Shown one piece after another: positions 53,660 to 63,453 of a stretch of 64,000 nt of DNA. The notes beneath the pieces were generated by a model. It saw only the letters and a program-made list of their open reading frames with translations. It made no database searches and had not been told where the DNA came from. The number at the start of each line of letters is the position of its first letter. The first letter of the stretch is position 1. Origin of the DNA: Brevundimonas mediterranea (GTDB taxonomy: Bacteria; Pseudomonadota; Alphaproteobacteria; Caulobacterales; Caulobacteraceae); contig NZ_CP048751.1 in the NCBI RefSeq assembly GCF_011064825.1, positions 930,001-994,000 of the forward strand. The letters are read 5' to 3'. Both the position numbers and the translations under genes were made by a program.

Positions 53660-55081
53660 TCAGGGCCGGGCCGGAATGTTCGGATCGAAACGCAGCGCCA
53701 CCTCCGCCCCACCGCCGGCGACCTCGCCGATCACCACCGCGCCCTCGTGGCGATCAACCACCGCCTTGACGATGGCCAGACCCAGCCCATAGCCGCTGCG
53801 TCCGGTGGAGAACCGGGTGAAGGGCTCAAACAGCGTCTTGATCTGTTCACTGGGTATGCCCGGCCCCTGGTCGCAAACCCGAACCCAGCCGTCCTTGTCC
53901 AGTCGAACGACGACACGCTGGCCCTGCGCCGAAAACGACAGGGCGTTGTCGATGACGTTGCCGATCGCGGTCTCGACGAGGCTGGGATCGGCCCAGAGCC
54001 CATAGCGGGTCACCTCCCGCTCGAAGACGAGATCGAGACCGCGACGGGCCGCGACGACCTCCCGCTCGCCCACCGCCCTGCCGGTCAAGGTCACGAGATC
54101 CGATTCCTTCAGGGGCTCCGGAGCCTCGCCGATGGTCATCAGTTTGAGCAGCTGATTGGCGAGATTCGTCAGGCGCCGAACGTCGGAGATCAGCTTGTCC
54201 TTCAACTGCCCGTCGTCCATGATTTCCAGCCGCGTTCTGAGCACCGTCAGAGGCGTGCGCATTTCATGCGCAGCGGCGGACAGGAAAAAGCGCTGACGCT
54301 TCTGGGCCTCGTCGACGCGCACGATCATCTGGTTCAGCGCCGACACGAGCGGCGCCACTTCCAGCGGCAGACCCTTTTCCGGAAACAGCTCGCTCAGATT
54401 GTCGGGATCGAGATCGCGCGCCATGGCGGCGACCCGCCGGATCCGCAACACGTTCGCCAACAGGATTATGGTGAAGACGACGAAGGCCGCCCCTACGGTA
54501 AACAGGAATATCCCGCCGTAGCTCCATATGAACTTGCCATAGAGCCGGGCCGAGCCTGCGGCGGCATTGGTCGTGGCGTGTTCGATCCCGGCGTATTCAT
54601 AATAGCTCGCCTGTCCGCCGCAGTCCGAATAGGCGAGGAAACTGCGACCTGGGCCGCCGGGATCGCTGTTGGTGTTGGTGAGGCAGAGGCCTGGATAGAC
54701 CTTCGTCAGATTCTGGCTCTGCAGCCGGTCGAACGCCAGGCGGATGAAGAAGGGCGTTCCCTCTCCGGAGCGGAACTCCCGCCCCTGCACCCGAACAAAA
54801 TAGCGGAACTTGGGATTGTGCGCCTTGATGTCCCGCAAGACCGGATCGGCTTCCAGGTCGCCGCCGGCTCCCGCCTGCTCGCGTTCAGCGAAGGCGAAGC
54901 GGCTTAAGACCTCGGATGCGCTGGCTGCGGTGACCTCCAGAGGATCAGCGACGCCGGTCGGCTCGACCGACAGCAAAGGACGCAGGGTGAAGAAATAGAC
55001 GCCGAAGCCGACGAACAGGATGGTGATGATCGCCAGTTGCGCGAACATGGATCGGTGCAGGCTTCTTAGCTTCAGGCCCAA
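53660..55081 (-). CDS. Membrane sensor histidine kinase
   Basis: A 473-residue kinase: helix near 12-32, periplasmic region of about 155 residues with two cysteines that may pair (GLCLTNTNS; YSDCGGQAS), second helix near 190-213, HAMP-like segment, H-box LSAAAHEMRTPLTVLRTRLE, N-box IGNVIDNALSFS, and DQGPGIP with GYGLGLAIVKAVVDRH. It starts with TTG 55081, supported by GAGGAGG five bases upstream. Its likely partner regulator is at 59266, separated by the rearranged M16/moxR segment. Confidence 0.93.
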   Translation of the reverse strand: MGLKLRSLHRSMFAQLAIITILFVGFGVYFFTLRPLLSVEPTGVADPLEVTAASASEVLSRFAFAEREQAGAGGDLEADPVLRDIKAHNPKFRYFVRVQGREFRSGEGTPFFIRLAFDRLQSQNLTKVYPGLCLTNTNSDPGGPGRSFLAYSDCGGQASYYEYAGIEHATTNAAAGSARLYGKFIWSYGGIFLFTVGAAFVVFTIILLANVLRIRRVAAMARDLDPDNLSELFPEKGLPLEVAPLVSALNQMIVRVDEAQKRQRFFLSAAAHEMRTPLTVLRTRLEIMDDGQLKDKLISDVRRLTNLANQLLKLMTIGEAPEPLKESDLVTLTGRAVGEREVVAARRGLDLVFEREVTRYGLWADPSLVETAIGNVIDNALSFSAQGQRVVVRLDKDGWVRVCDQGPGIPSEQIKTLFEPFTRFSTGRSGYGLGLAIVKAVVDRHEGAVVIGEVAGGGAEVALRFDPNIPARP

Positions 55082-55171
55082 TCCATCCTCCTCGCCCCAA
55101 GGCGTCCCTGCCCCACCCTAGCCGATGCGCGCGCCGCGTCGAAGCCGCACATCGGGCCTTGGTCCGCAAGG

Positions 55172-55750
55172 TCAGTCGGCGGCGGAGGCCAATGCTGCGA
55201 AAGGAGCCATCACGGCAGGGCTGGCGGCCTGCCGTTGGGCCAGGCGCGCCAGATCGCCGCGTATCCGTCGCGCTGCCCCCTGATCCGGGAAGGCCGCCAA
55301 AACGGTCAGGAACGCGGCGGCGTCAGGAGCCGGATCCCCGGGATCGGCATAGTCGCGGCGGGTCGGATAAAGGCTTTGCAGCAGGGCGGCCTGAAGCAAG
55401 GCGCCGGCAGTGGCGCTTTCGCCCGCCCTCCCATAGGCGCGTGCGGCGGCCAGCCTCATCCCCGCTGACGGCGACATGACGAAACGAAGCTGCCGCGTCA
55501 GACCGGCCAACTGCTGTGCATCGAGCGCGACAGGCGCGCCCTGCTCCAGGGCGAGGAAGAGGGCCAGGTCGTGCAGCCTGACGGGCGGACCGCCAAGATC
55601 GGCGGACAGGGCGTCCAGGCGCGCTTGTCCGCCCCCCTGGCCCCACTGCGCCTCGGCGACCCGGTCATAGAGCCGCATCTGTCGGCCCTGCATCGCCCCG
55701 GAGAGACTCGAAAGCTCGTCTTCAAGCTCCTTGATGACGGCCGGGTCGCG
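55172..55750 (-). pseudogene. C-terminal remnant of a helical-repeat protein
   Basis: A coherent frame runs DPAVIKELEDELSSLSGAM to the stop, with Ala/Leu-rich helical repeats (RLDALSADLGG; MRLAAARAYGRAGESATAGA; FPDQGAARRIRGDLARLAQR). Its beginning meets the truncated M16 peptidase gene head to head near 55745, and upstream codons (TTARCSSSRAWV) are antisense to the peptidase. It is probably the tail of a longer gene cut at the junction. Family unknown. Confidence 0.6.
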
Positions 55751-58073
55751 CGTGGGCCACCTGACGGACGGCATGACCCAGGCCCTGCTCGACGAACAGC
55801 GGGCCGTGGTCAAGAACGAGAAGCGCCAGAATGAACTCGGCCCCGGCCGTTCGGCGGAAGCCCAGTTCCTGAAGGGCTATTATCCGGCCGGCCATCCCTA
55901 CGGCCACACGACCATCGGCTCCATGGAGGACATCGACGCCGCGACCCTGGAGGACGTCAAGGCCTGGTTCGACGCCCACTACGGCGCATCGAACGCGGTG
56001 CTAGTCCTGTCCGGCGACATCGATGTCCAGACGGCGCGTGAGAAGACGGCCTTCTATTTCGGCGGCGTCCGCCAGGGCGAGCCGATCAGCCGCCCCGACC
56101 GCTGGACGCCCTCGTTTGCGGACATCCGACGCGACATCGTCTACGAGAACCTGCCGGCCGCCGTAATCTCCCGCACCTGGCCGTTGAACAACGGATCGCC
56201 ACGCGACAACACGATGCTTCAACTCGCCGCCAAGGCGATGGCGCGGGGGCGAGGCACGCCGCTCCATGACGCGCTGGTCGAGAATCTCAAGATCGCCGAC
56301 GGCGTGTCGGCCGGCGTCAGCGAGAGCCAGCTGACCAGCGCCTTCAATCTCTCGGTCGCCCTGAAGCCCGGCGTGACGCCCGAGGCCGCCAATGCGGCCA
56401 TCGATCGCGAACTGGCGAAGTTTTTCCAGACCGGCCCTGACAGGGACCGCCTGGAAGAGATCGTCACGGCGAGCGACATCTCGCTGTTGCAGACGATGGA
56501 AAGCAGCGCCGCGATCGGCGCCTGGCTGGCCAGCGGCGCCGTCACCCACGACAACCCGGTCTATTTCCTGAAGCAGCGGGAATGGATCGGCGACGTCGAC
56601 GCCAGGGCCGTGACGCAGTTGATCAAGGCTGCCCTGTCGCGCCCCTATTATGAACTCGTCCAGCTTCCCACGCCCGTTCCGGCCGCGGCGCCGACGGGCC
56701 TGGCGGACCCGACCCGCATGCCCGATCCCAGCCCCGCGGACGCGGCGATCGCCTTCCCCAGCGTCTCGGAAGCGGTTCTCGCCAACGGCTTGAAGATCGT
56801 CGTCGCCCATCGCCCCAATCTGCCCATCGTCAGCGCCAGCCTGCAGTTCTCGACCGGCTCTCTGGCGGAGGACGCCTATGGACGAGGCACGGCGAGCCGC
56901 GCCTTCGCCATGCTGACCAGCGGCACGCGCCGCTACGACGCCGAACAGCTCAAGCGCCAGGCGACGAAGGCCGGCGTCAACATCGCCGCCGCCGCCCAGG
57001 CGCGTGAAAGCGCTGTGATGTGGACCATGCTGAGCAGCCGTCTCGACGACGGTTTCAGCTTCGCCTCGGAGGTGGTGCGCCATCCCACCTATCCCCAGGC
57101 GGAGATCGACAAGGCGCTGGAGCGGGTCGGGCCGCAGTTCGACGCCTATGAACGCAATCCCCTGCAGTCGGCCGGCCCCGTCTATGGGCGGGCGATCTGG
57201 GGCGAGGACCATCCTCTGGGGCGGATCGGCACGCGCGAGGACGCCAACGCCATATCGCGCGACGAGATCCAGGCCTTCCATGATCGCGAGATCGGACCGA
57301 ACAACGCGACCCTCTATCTGGTCGGCGACATCACGATCGACCAGGCCAAGGCCCTGGCCCAGGCCCACTTCGGCGACTGGCGCCGCGTCACGCCGACGCC
57401 TGTGAAAGAGCGAGGGGCGGCGACCGCGACGCCGGGCCGCATCATTCTGGTGGATGCCCCAGGCGCGGCCCAGACCAGTCTGACGGTCGGCGAGCTCACG
57501 ACCGCGTTCGACGCGGACCAGGCGGCCGCCGGCGATCTTGCGGATGGAATCCTGGGCGCAGCCTTCAACAGCCGCCTGAACATGAATCTGCGAGAAGAGA
57601 AGGGCTGGACCTATGGCTTCACCGGCGGCGTCGCGGACACGCCGGTCGGCCCGCGCACCTTCACGGCGTCAGGCACGGTCGAGACTGACCGCACCGCCGA
57701 CGCCATGAGGGAGGTCCGCAGAGAGATCGCCGACTATGTCGCCGACCGGCCCGCTACCCTCGAGGAGCTGGAGCGGGCCCGCACCGCGCGCATGCGGGCC
57801 CTGCCCTCGGCCTTCGCCGGCAACGCCGCCTTCCTCTCGGCGATCACAGGCGCCGCCGCCTATGGCCAGCCCTATGACCGCGCGGCTACGTCCGGCGCGC
57901 GGTTGGCGGCGGTGTCGCTGGATCAGGTTCAGGCCGTGTCGCGCACGACCTACGATCCGACGCGCCTGACCTGGGTGGTGGTGGGCGATCTCTCCAGGAT
58001 CGAAGCCCCCGTCCGCGCGCTGAACTTCGGCCCTGTCGAGGTCTGGGACATCTACGGCCACAAGGTCCGCTAA
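55731..58073 (+). pseudogene. M16-family zinc peptidase lacking its N-terminal catalytic region
   Basis: From about 55745 the frame reads VGHLTDGMTQALLDEQRAVV and NEKRQNELGPGR, i.e. family sequence that normally lies about 150 residues into an M16 protein, after the HxxEH zinc motif. The rest is intact: M16_C domains and a second lobe (VLANGLKIVVAHRPNLPIV; NLREEKGWTYGFTGG; LTWVVVGDL). The second lobe has GRGTASRAFAML where HxxEH would be, so no zinc site remains. No start codon in a proper context or signal peptide exists. Probably a non-functional remnant, though a translated inactive protein is possible. Confidence 0.85.
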
Positions 58074-58095
58074 GCGCGCGCCGAAAACAGAAAAA

Positions 58096-58128
58096 GGCGC
58101 CGCGGGCCATGCAGGATCCCGCGGCGCC
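58096..58128 (-). terminator. moxR terminator
   Basis: Perfect 11-base arms GGCGCCGCGGG and CCCGCGGCGCC with an 11-base loop, followed on the minus strand by TTTTT, 35 bases past the moxR stop. Confidence 0.85.
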
Positions 58129-58162
58129 CTCAAGCACCCTCGCAAACGGCCCAGATTGGGGA

Positions 58163-59179
58163 CTAGTCCGTCGCGTAGGGCCGCTTCACTTGGGCCAGAA
58201 CGTCTCCCAGGAGATCGTCGGCCGAAAGGGCGTTGGCCTGGGCGTGGTAGTTCAGCACCAGGCGGTGGCGCAGCACCGGCATGACCACAGCCGCCACATC
58301 ATTGGTCGAGACCGCGAAACGGTCGTCCAGCAGGGCCTGGACCTTGGCGGCCAGCATCAGGCTTTGCACGCCGCGCGGCGAGGCGCCCAGCGCCACGCTG
58401 CGGTTGATGCTGTCCGGCGCATAGTCGCTGCCCGGCTGGGTCCCCATGACCAGACGAATGGCGTAGGCCTTGGCCGCTTCGGTCACCGGGACCTGCCGCA
58501 CGACCGCGCGCATGTGCTGCAGGGTCTCGGCGTTGGTGACGGCGTTCAGCACCACGTCGTGGCCGCTCGTCGTGCGGTCGATGATGGCGTGATAATCGGC
58601 CTCTGAAGGATAGCCGACCACCAGCTTGAACAGGAAACGGTCCAGCTGGGCCTCCGGCAGCGGATAGGTGCCTTCCTGGTCCACCGGGTTCTGGGTCGCC
58701 ATGACGCAGAACGGTTCGGGCATCTTGATGGTGCGGCGGCCCACCGTCACCTGTCGTTCCTGCATCACCTCCAGAAGCGCGGACTGGGTCTTGGGCGTCG
58801 CGCGGTTGATCTCGTCGGCCAGGACCAGGTTCGAGACGATCGGCCCCTGCTGGAAGGTCAGTTCATGGCCGCCGCCCTCGGCTTCGGTCAGAACGGTGGT
58901 GCCGACGATGTCGGCGGGCATCATGTCGGGCGTGAACTGGATACGCGAGAACGGCAGGTCGATGGCCCGACTGATCGAGGAGACCAGCATGGTCTTGCCC
59001 AATCCCGGCACGCCTTCGAGCAGGACGTGGCCGCCGGCCATCAGCGCCGTCAGCACGCCGTCGACGACGTCGGCCTGCCCCACGATCATCCGCCCGACCT
59101 CGGCGCGGATCTTGATGAAGGTTTCCTTGAACGCGGCCGCGCTCTGGCGGGCCAGTTCTACGTCGTCAGTCGAAACCAT
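58163..59179 (-). CDS. moxR: MoxR-family AAA+ ATPase
   Basis: A 338-residue chaperone-like ATPase with LLEGVPGLGKTMLVSSIS (Walker A), LVLADEINRATPKTQSALLE (Walker B), VMATQNPVDQEGTYPLPEAQ and sensor-2 region GASPRGVQSLML. MoxR proteins usually head operons with DUF58 and von Willebrand-domain proteins; here a terminator follows at once and no such partner is present. ATG 59179 chosen; five codons upstream are also open. Confidence 0.93.
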   Translation of the reverse strand: MVSTDDVELARQSAAAFKETFIKIRAEVGRMIVGQADVVDGVLTALMAGGHVLLEGVPGLGKTMLVSSISRAIDLPFSRIQFTPDMMPADIVGTTVLTEAEGGGHELTFQQGPIVSNLVLADEINRATPKTQSALLEVMQERQVTVGRRTIKMPEPFCVMATQNPVDQEGTYPLPEAQLDRFLFKLVVGYPSEADYHAIIDRTTSGHDVVLNAVTNAETLQHMRAVVRQVPVTEAAKAYAIRLVMGTQPGSDYAPDSINRSVALGASPRGVQSLMLAAKVQALLDDRFAVSTNDVAAVVMPVLRHRLVLNYHAQANALSADDLLGDVLAQVKRPYATD

Positions 59180-59227
59180 TGAAAATCCGCACACTTAGAT
59201 TCAGTCAGACAGGGTATGACACATAAG

Positions 59228-59246
59228 GCTTGCACCAGTCTGGCAG
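59228..59246. promoter_or_regulatory. 19-base motif upstream of moxR, copy 1
   Basis: GCTTGCACCAGTCTGGCAG shares 17 of 19 bases with 63157-63175, upstream of the TonB receptor gene. It contains TGCACCA-N3-TGG, recalling an NtrC-type half palindrome. Function unproven. Confidence 0.45.
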
Positions 59247-59265
59247 GCTTTCGAATGACGCGGCG

Positions 59266-59940
59266 TCAGCCTTCGTCGGCCAGACAATAGCCCAGCCCCC
59301 TCACCGCACGGATACGCACCCGGTCCGTGCGCCGCGCCAGATTGGTGCGCAGCCTTGAAATCTGAGACTCGAGCGAGTTGGCGTTGACGACCTTGTCGTA
59401 GCCGTAGACCCGCGCCTCCAGCGTCTCGCGCTGGATCACCGCGCCGGGTCGGGCCATGAGCGCCTCGAGCACCAGGGCCTCCGTTCGGCGCAACGTCAGC
59501 GGAGCCTCGTCGATGAAGAAGACGCCGCTCTCGAGATCATACAGCAGCGGTCCGAACTGACGGGTCTCGCGCCGAACCTCGAGAGAGCGGCGCAGGGCGA
59601 TGCGGATTCGGGCCAGAAGCTCGCGGGGCTCGAACGGCTTGGCGATATAGTCGTCGGCGCCGGACTCCAGGCCTTCGACCCGATGGTCCGGCGTCGCCAT
59701 GGCCGTGAGGATGATGTAGCGCTGACGCCGGTTGCGATGGGCGGAATAGGCGATCAGCGAGACGCCGTCGCCATCCGGCAGTCCCCGATCCAGCAAGACC
59801 AGATCGAATTCATTGGCGTCCACGGCGCTGCGCGCAATGGCCAGGGACGGCGCGACATCGACGACGAACCCCTGGCGTTCCAGGTAGATGACGAGGGTCT
59901 CGGCGACATCCGCATCGTCTTCGACCAACAACAGACGCAT
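59266..59940 (-). CDS. OmpR-family response regulator
   Basis: A 224-residue regulator: receiver with LLLVEDDADVAETLVIYLER, phospho-Asp in FDLVLLDRGLPDGDG and Lys in YIAKPFEPRELLARI, then a winged-helix DNA-binding domain (LTLRRTEALVLEALMARPG; VNANSLESQISRLRTNLARR; VRGLGYCLA). ATG 59940 has GAGG about eight bases upstream. The kinase at 53660 is the nearest candidate partner. Confidence 0.94.
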   Translation of the reverse strand: MRLLLVEDDADVAETLVIYLERQGFVVDVAPSLAIARSAVDANEFDLVLLDRGLPDGDGVSLIAYSAHRNRRQRYIILTAMATPDHRVEGLESGADDYIAKPFEPRELLARIRIALRRSLEVRRETRQFGPLLYDLESGVFFIDEAPLTLRRTEALVLEALMARPGAVIQRETLEARVYGYDKVVNANSLESQISRLRTNLARRTDRVRIRAVRGLGYCLADEG

Positions 59941-60029
59941 CAGAAACACCTCGCTGGATCGAAGGCGTCGACCCCGTGGGCAATGCCGCACGCTTCTCCT
60001 TTAGCGAACCTGACGGCATGGGCGCCAGC

Positions 60030-60057
60030 GTCGGGGCGCGTCGTGACGCGCCCCGAC
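60030..60057 (-). terminator. Hairpin after TonB receptor gene
   Basis: Thirteen-base arms (GTCGGGGCGCGTC and its complement) separated by two bases, four bases past the receptor stop. Very stable but without a T-run. Confidence 0.5.
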
Positions 60058-60061
60058 CCCT

Positions 60062-63025
60062 TCAGAACGAATACTGAAGTTCGAGGGAGAAGGTTCGACC
60101 CGCCGCATTGTAGCGCGCCGTATCGTATGGACGGCCCTGAACCACGACGAACGGCGGAGCTTCGTCCAGAATATTCCGGCCGGCGAAGTTCAGACGAATG
60201 TCGTTGTTGATCCGCCAGGCCGCCGTCAGATCCATGATCAGCATGTCATCGACCGGGATCAGACGGTTTTCATACATGTTGACGCCGGCCGACCGGAAGA
60301 TCTCGTAGTCGTTGGTGTATTCAGGCGTGTAATAGGCCCAGAGAGACGCGTTGAAGTCGTGATAATACCAGCCGAGCGACCCGACCACCTTGTAGTCGTC
60401 CGGTCCCTGCAGAAGGCCCAAGGCGGACAGCGGCTCGCGGTCAGGGAAGGCCTGGCGTTCGGCCTTGATGTTGTCGAGCACATTGATCTTGGGTTCGAAC
60501 GTCCCCCAGTTCGTGTTCCACAGATAACTCAGTTCGTAGTTGATCGACTCATACTCCGACCCGACGATGTTGAAGGTCATCTGGCGCGCCTCGATGATCT
60601 TTCCGTTGGCGTCGCGCGGATAGAATTGCGTCAGGCGAAGGATTTCATCCCGGCGCAGGAAAGTCTGGAGATCGTTCTGGTTCGCATATTCGCTGTCGAT
60701 CTTGGTCGAATTGTACGCAACGTCGAACGTCAATCCGTCCAGCATCCCCTTCGGCCGCCACGTCAGGCCATAGGACACCTGGGTGGACTTCTGAGGTTCA
60801 AGGTCGGGGTTCGGCGCAACGACCCTCGGCACCACATAGGTCCCAGGCCGCGAACAGTCCGTCGTGCACTTGTACAGCGGATCGTCGGAGATGGTAGTCG
60901 TCGTGCGCTGCGTGCCGAGCGGATTGAACAGTTGGGTATAGGGCGGCGCCTGGAAACCTTCCGTCCAGCGCGCGCGCAGGGCCAGGCCCTCGAAAGGCTC
61001 CCAACGCAGGCCGACGGCCGGCGTGGTGTTGGCGAAGGTGTTGGAATCGTAGAGCAGTTCTCCGCCCATCGAATACGGAACGTTGTTCACCGTCCCGATC
61101 GGCCCTTCTGTCGTATAGCTGTCACGACGGGCGGCGAGGCTGAGCAGAAGCGACCGCGCACCAGTGTAGTTGAAGTTCTCGCCGAAGATCGGAACCCTCA
61201 ACTCCGCGAAATAGGCATGTCGATCTCGGGTGACAGGATTGATGGTGCGAATCCGCACTTCCTTACTATCGGTGTCGTCAACCGTCATCTCGGCGCCGAC
61301 CGCATAGAACAGCTTGCCGGCCGGCAGCGTCCACAGGACGCCGTTCATACGCGCTTCCCAGTTCTGGGTGCCAGACGCGCGCGCTTCCGTCACGGGGATA
61401 TAGTAGAAGTCAGCGACGTTGGACCCGCCGCCGTCGGCGGTGGACTTCCATGGATTGAAGGCGAGAGTCGGATCGCTGCTGGTCAAGGCCAGGCACTGGC
61501 GATCAAACACGCCTTGAAGATAGTCACGGTCGGCGCCGGTGACGCGATTTTCCGCCAGATCGCGATTGTAGCACTTCACCCCGCTCGGCGAGGTCGCATC
61601 CGCTTTGAAATCCACGATCGAACCCAGGTTCGGGCTCTGACCGGAGGTGTCGGCCTCGGACCGCGAATAGAGGAGCTCGATCTTGGTGTCCGCGTTGAAC
61701 TGGTAGCTCAGGCCAGCATTGATGTTCCACTGGGTCGCGGTGTTCGAAATCCGTCCAGCCGGCAGTTGTCCAGCCTCGACCTCCGCCTGAGGATTGTAGG
61801 CGACGATCGGCCCCGGCGTGAACCTGTCGAACGGATTGGCGGGGAATGGATTATAGGCCTGACCCGGCGCCAACTGAACCTCAAGCCCCTCCGCATAGAG
61901 GATGTCCTGCTCGCTCTTGGAGCGCGTGTAGAGCGCATCCCCGAAGAACGTCAGCTTGTCCGTGATCTTCTGCTCGAAGTTCAGCGTAGCGCTGGTGCTT
62001 TCCGACTCCGGTCCGGCGAACTCGGGCACGTAGTCGGGCAGGGCTTCCGCGCCGACAGTGATGAAGTCGTTCAAGCCGGGCCGGCCGACGAAGCCAGGTC
62101 GCACGGTCAGGCCTTGCGAAACGTACCCGCTTTCGAACGTCACCGGATCGAAGCGATAGAAGCTCCGATCGATCACGCCGGGCTGCAGCCCCCGACTGAA
62201 GGACCGCGTATCGAAGGCGGTATCTCCGCCATAATAGCTGGAGTAGTTTTCGGTGACGTATCCGCTCTTGTGGTTGTTGACCGGTTTGCGGCGACTGAAG
62301 TCCAGCGTTCCCGAGATGTTTCCCGATCCCCAGGAATAGCCGGAGAACAGGCTGATGCGGCTGTTGTCGGCGTCATTGCTCGACACCTCGTGCTGAACCG
62401 TCAGCGTCGATCCGACGAAGTCCTTGCGCAGGATGAAGTTGATGACGCCGCCGATGGCGTCAGCGCCGTAGACAGCCGAGGCCCCGCCGAACGAGATTTC
62501 CACGCGCTCGACGGCGCTGAGCGGAATGCCGTTCAGATTGGCGAACCCGTCCTCGATGCCGGCGGCGCCCGCGACCCGTCGACCATTGATCAGGATCAGG
62601 GTGTTGCCCGCACCCATGCCGCCCAGGTTCGCCGCCGACACGCCGAGCGAGCCGATCTGCGAGACACCGACCTGCCCCCGATTGGAAAGGGGGCCACGCG
62701 CCCGTTCGTTGGTGACGGCGCCGATGGTGGCGACGTTCTGCGGCAGTGTGCGGATCAACTGCTCGACGCTGGTCACGCCGCGCGCCTGAATCTCCTCCTT
62801 GGAGATGACGATGACGCGCGAGGTCGGATCCCCGCTCCCCAGTCGGCTGCCCGTCACCTCGACCGAGTCCACGACGGCGGCCTCGCCGGCGGTGTCGATG
62901 GCGGCCTGCTCGGCGCGCGCGCGTTCCTCATCCGTCTTTTGCGGCGCCGCCGATTGCGCCCAGGCGCCGCCGGCCGATGCACAGAGCATCAAAGCCAACA
63001 TCGAAGTGCTCATCGTCCTTGTCAT
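60062..63025 (-). CDS. TonB-dependent outer-membrane receptor
   Basis: A 987-residue receptor. Signal peptide LALMLCASAGGAWAQ, a TonB-box-like DSVEVTGSRL, plug domain with VTSVEQLIRTLPQNVATIG, TLILINGRRVAGAAG, AVERVEISFGGASAVYGADA and GGVINFILRKDF, then a 22-strand barrel ending FSLELQYSF. GGGGAG precedes ATG 63025; the longer frame upstream is non-coding. Its neighbour is a tryptophan-halogenase-family gene, a pairing seen in carbohydrate-uptake loci of Caulobacterales and sphingomonads, so a carbohydrate or large aromatic substrate is plausible. Confidence 0.95.
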   Translation of the reverse strand: MTRTMSTSMLALMLCASAGGAWAQSAAPQKTDEERARAEQAAIDTAGEAAVVDSVEVTGSRLGSGDPTSRVIVISKEEIQARGVTSVEQLIRTLPQNVATIGAVTNERARGPLSNRGQVGVSQIGSLGVSAANLGGMGAGNTLILINGRRVAGAAGIEDGFANLNGIPLSAVERVEISFGGASAVYGADAIGGVINFILRKDFVGSTLTVQHEVSSNDADNSRISLFSGYSWGSGNISGTLDFSRRKPVNNHKSGYVTENYSSYYGGDTAFDTRSFSRGLQPGVIDRSFYRFDPVTFESGYVSQGLTVRPGFVGRPGLNDFITVGAEALPDYVPEFAGPESESTSATLNFEQKITDKLTFFGDALYTRSKSEQDILYAEGLEVQLAPGQAYNPFPANPFDRFTPGPIVAYNPQAEVEAGQLPAGRISNTATQWNINAGLSYQFNADTKIELLYSRSEADTSGQSPNLGSIVDFKADATSPSGVKCYNRDLAENRVTGADRDYLQGVFDRQCLALTSSDPTLAFNPWKSTADGGGSNVADFYYIPVTEARASGTQNWEARMNGVLWTLPAGKLFYAVGAEMTVDDTDSKEVRIRTINPVTRDRHAYFAELRVPIFGENFNYTGARSLLLSLAARRDSYTTEGPIGTVNNVPYSMGGELLYDSNTFANTTPAVGLRWEPFEGLALRARWTEGFQAPPYTQLFNPLGTQRTTTTISDDPLYKCTTDCSRPGTYVVPRVVAPNPDLEPQKSTQVSYGLTWRPKGMLDGLTFDVAYNSTKIDSEYANQNDLQTFLRRDEILRLTQFYPRDANGKIIEARQMTFNIVGSEYESINYELSYLWNTNWGTFEPKINVLDNIKAERQAFPDREPLSALGLLQGPDDYKVVGSLGWYYHDFNASLWAYYTPEYTNDYEIFRSAGVNMYENRLIPVDDMLIMDLTAAWRINNDIRLNFAGRNILDEAPPFVVVQGRPYDTARYNAAGRTFSLELQYSF

Positions 63026-63453
63026 AAGTCTCTCCCCCTGCCGGCTATGCCGGCGCAATTTCCACCTCCGTTGCACGGTGAAAGGAATGACGCGGTGTTC
63101 AGTGACCGGCAGAAATTCCGCAGCACGTTGCAACACCGTCATGGTTACGTCGCCAAGCTTGCACCAAACTGGCAGCACCAACGGCGTTCTGCTGAATTCG
63201 CCGATTTCAACACCCGCAAGCAATAATATTGCCCGGAGTGACGACGGAGACACAGCCCGTGCATGATCGAGCACAGGATCGGCCCATACCGGCAATCCCT
63301 TCCTTCAGACAGGGCAATGGAAACACCACGGGCGGCCGGATTTCCTACGCCCGTTCCGACGGAGGCGCTGTGTCCTTTGGTGGCGGCGACGGGTCTTCAG
63401 CGGGGCCCGCCCCTCAAGTCATCCGGGACGCCCCCCGCGGACGGGAGACCGAT
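63026..63453 (-). other. Upstream region of TonB receptor
   Basis: No gene is supported in this 428-base gap. It contains the second copy of the 19-base motif at 63157 and presumably the receptor promoter. No hairpin with a T-run was found after the halogenase-family gene. Confidence 0.5.
63157..63175. promoter_or_regulatory. 19-base motif upstream of TonB receptor gene, copy 2
   Basis: GCTTGCACCAAACTGGCAG, 132 bases before the receptor start; 17 of 19 bases match the copy at 59228. Confidence 0.45.

Noticed and set aside
60359..63226. A 955-residue plus-strand frame opposite the TonB receptor
   Set aside because: Shadow of the receptor gene; no domain, no ribosome binding site.
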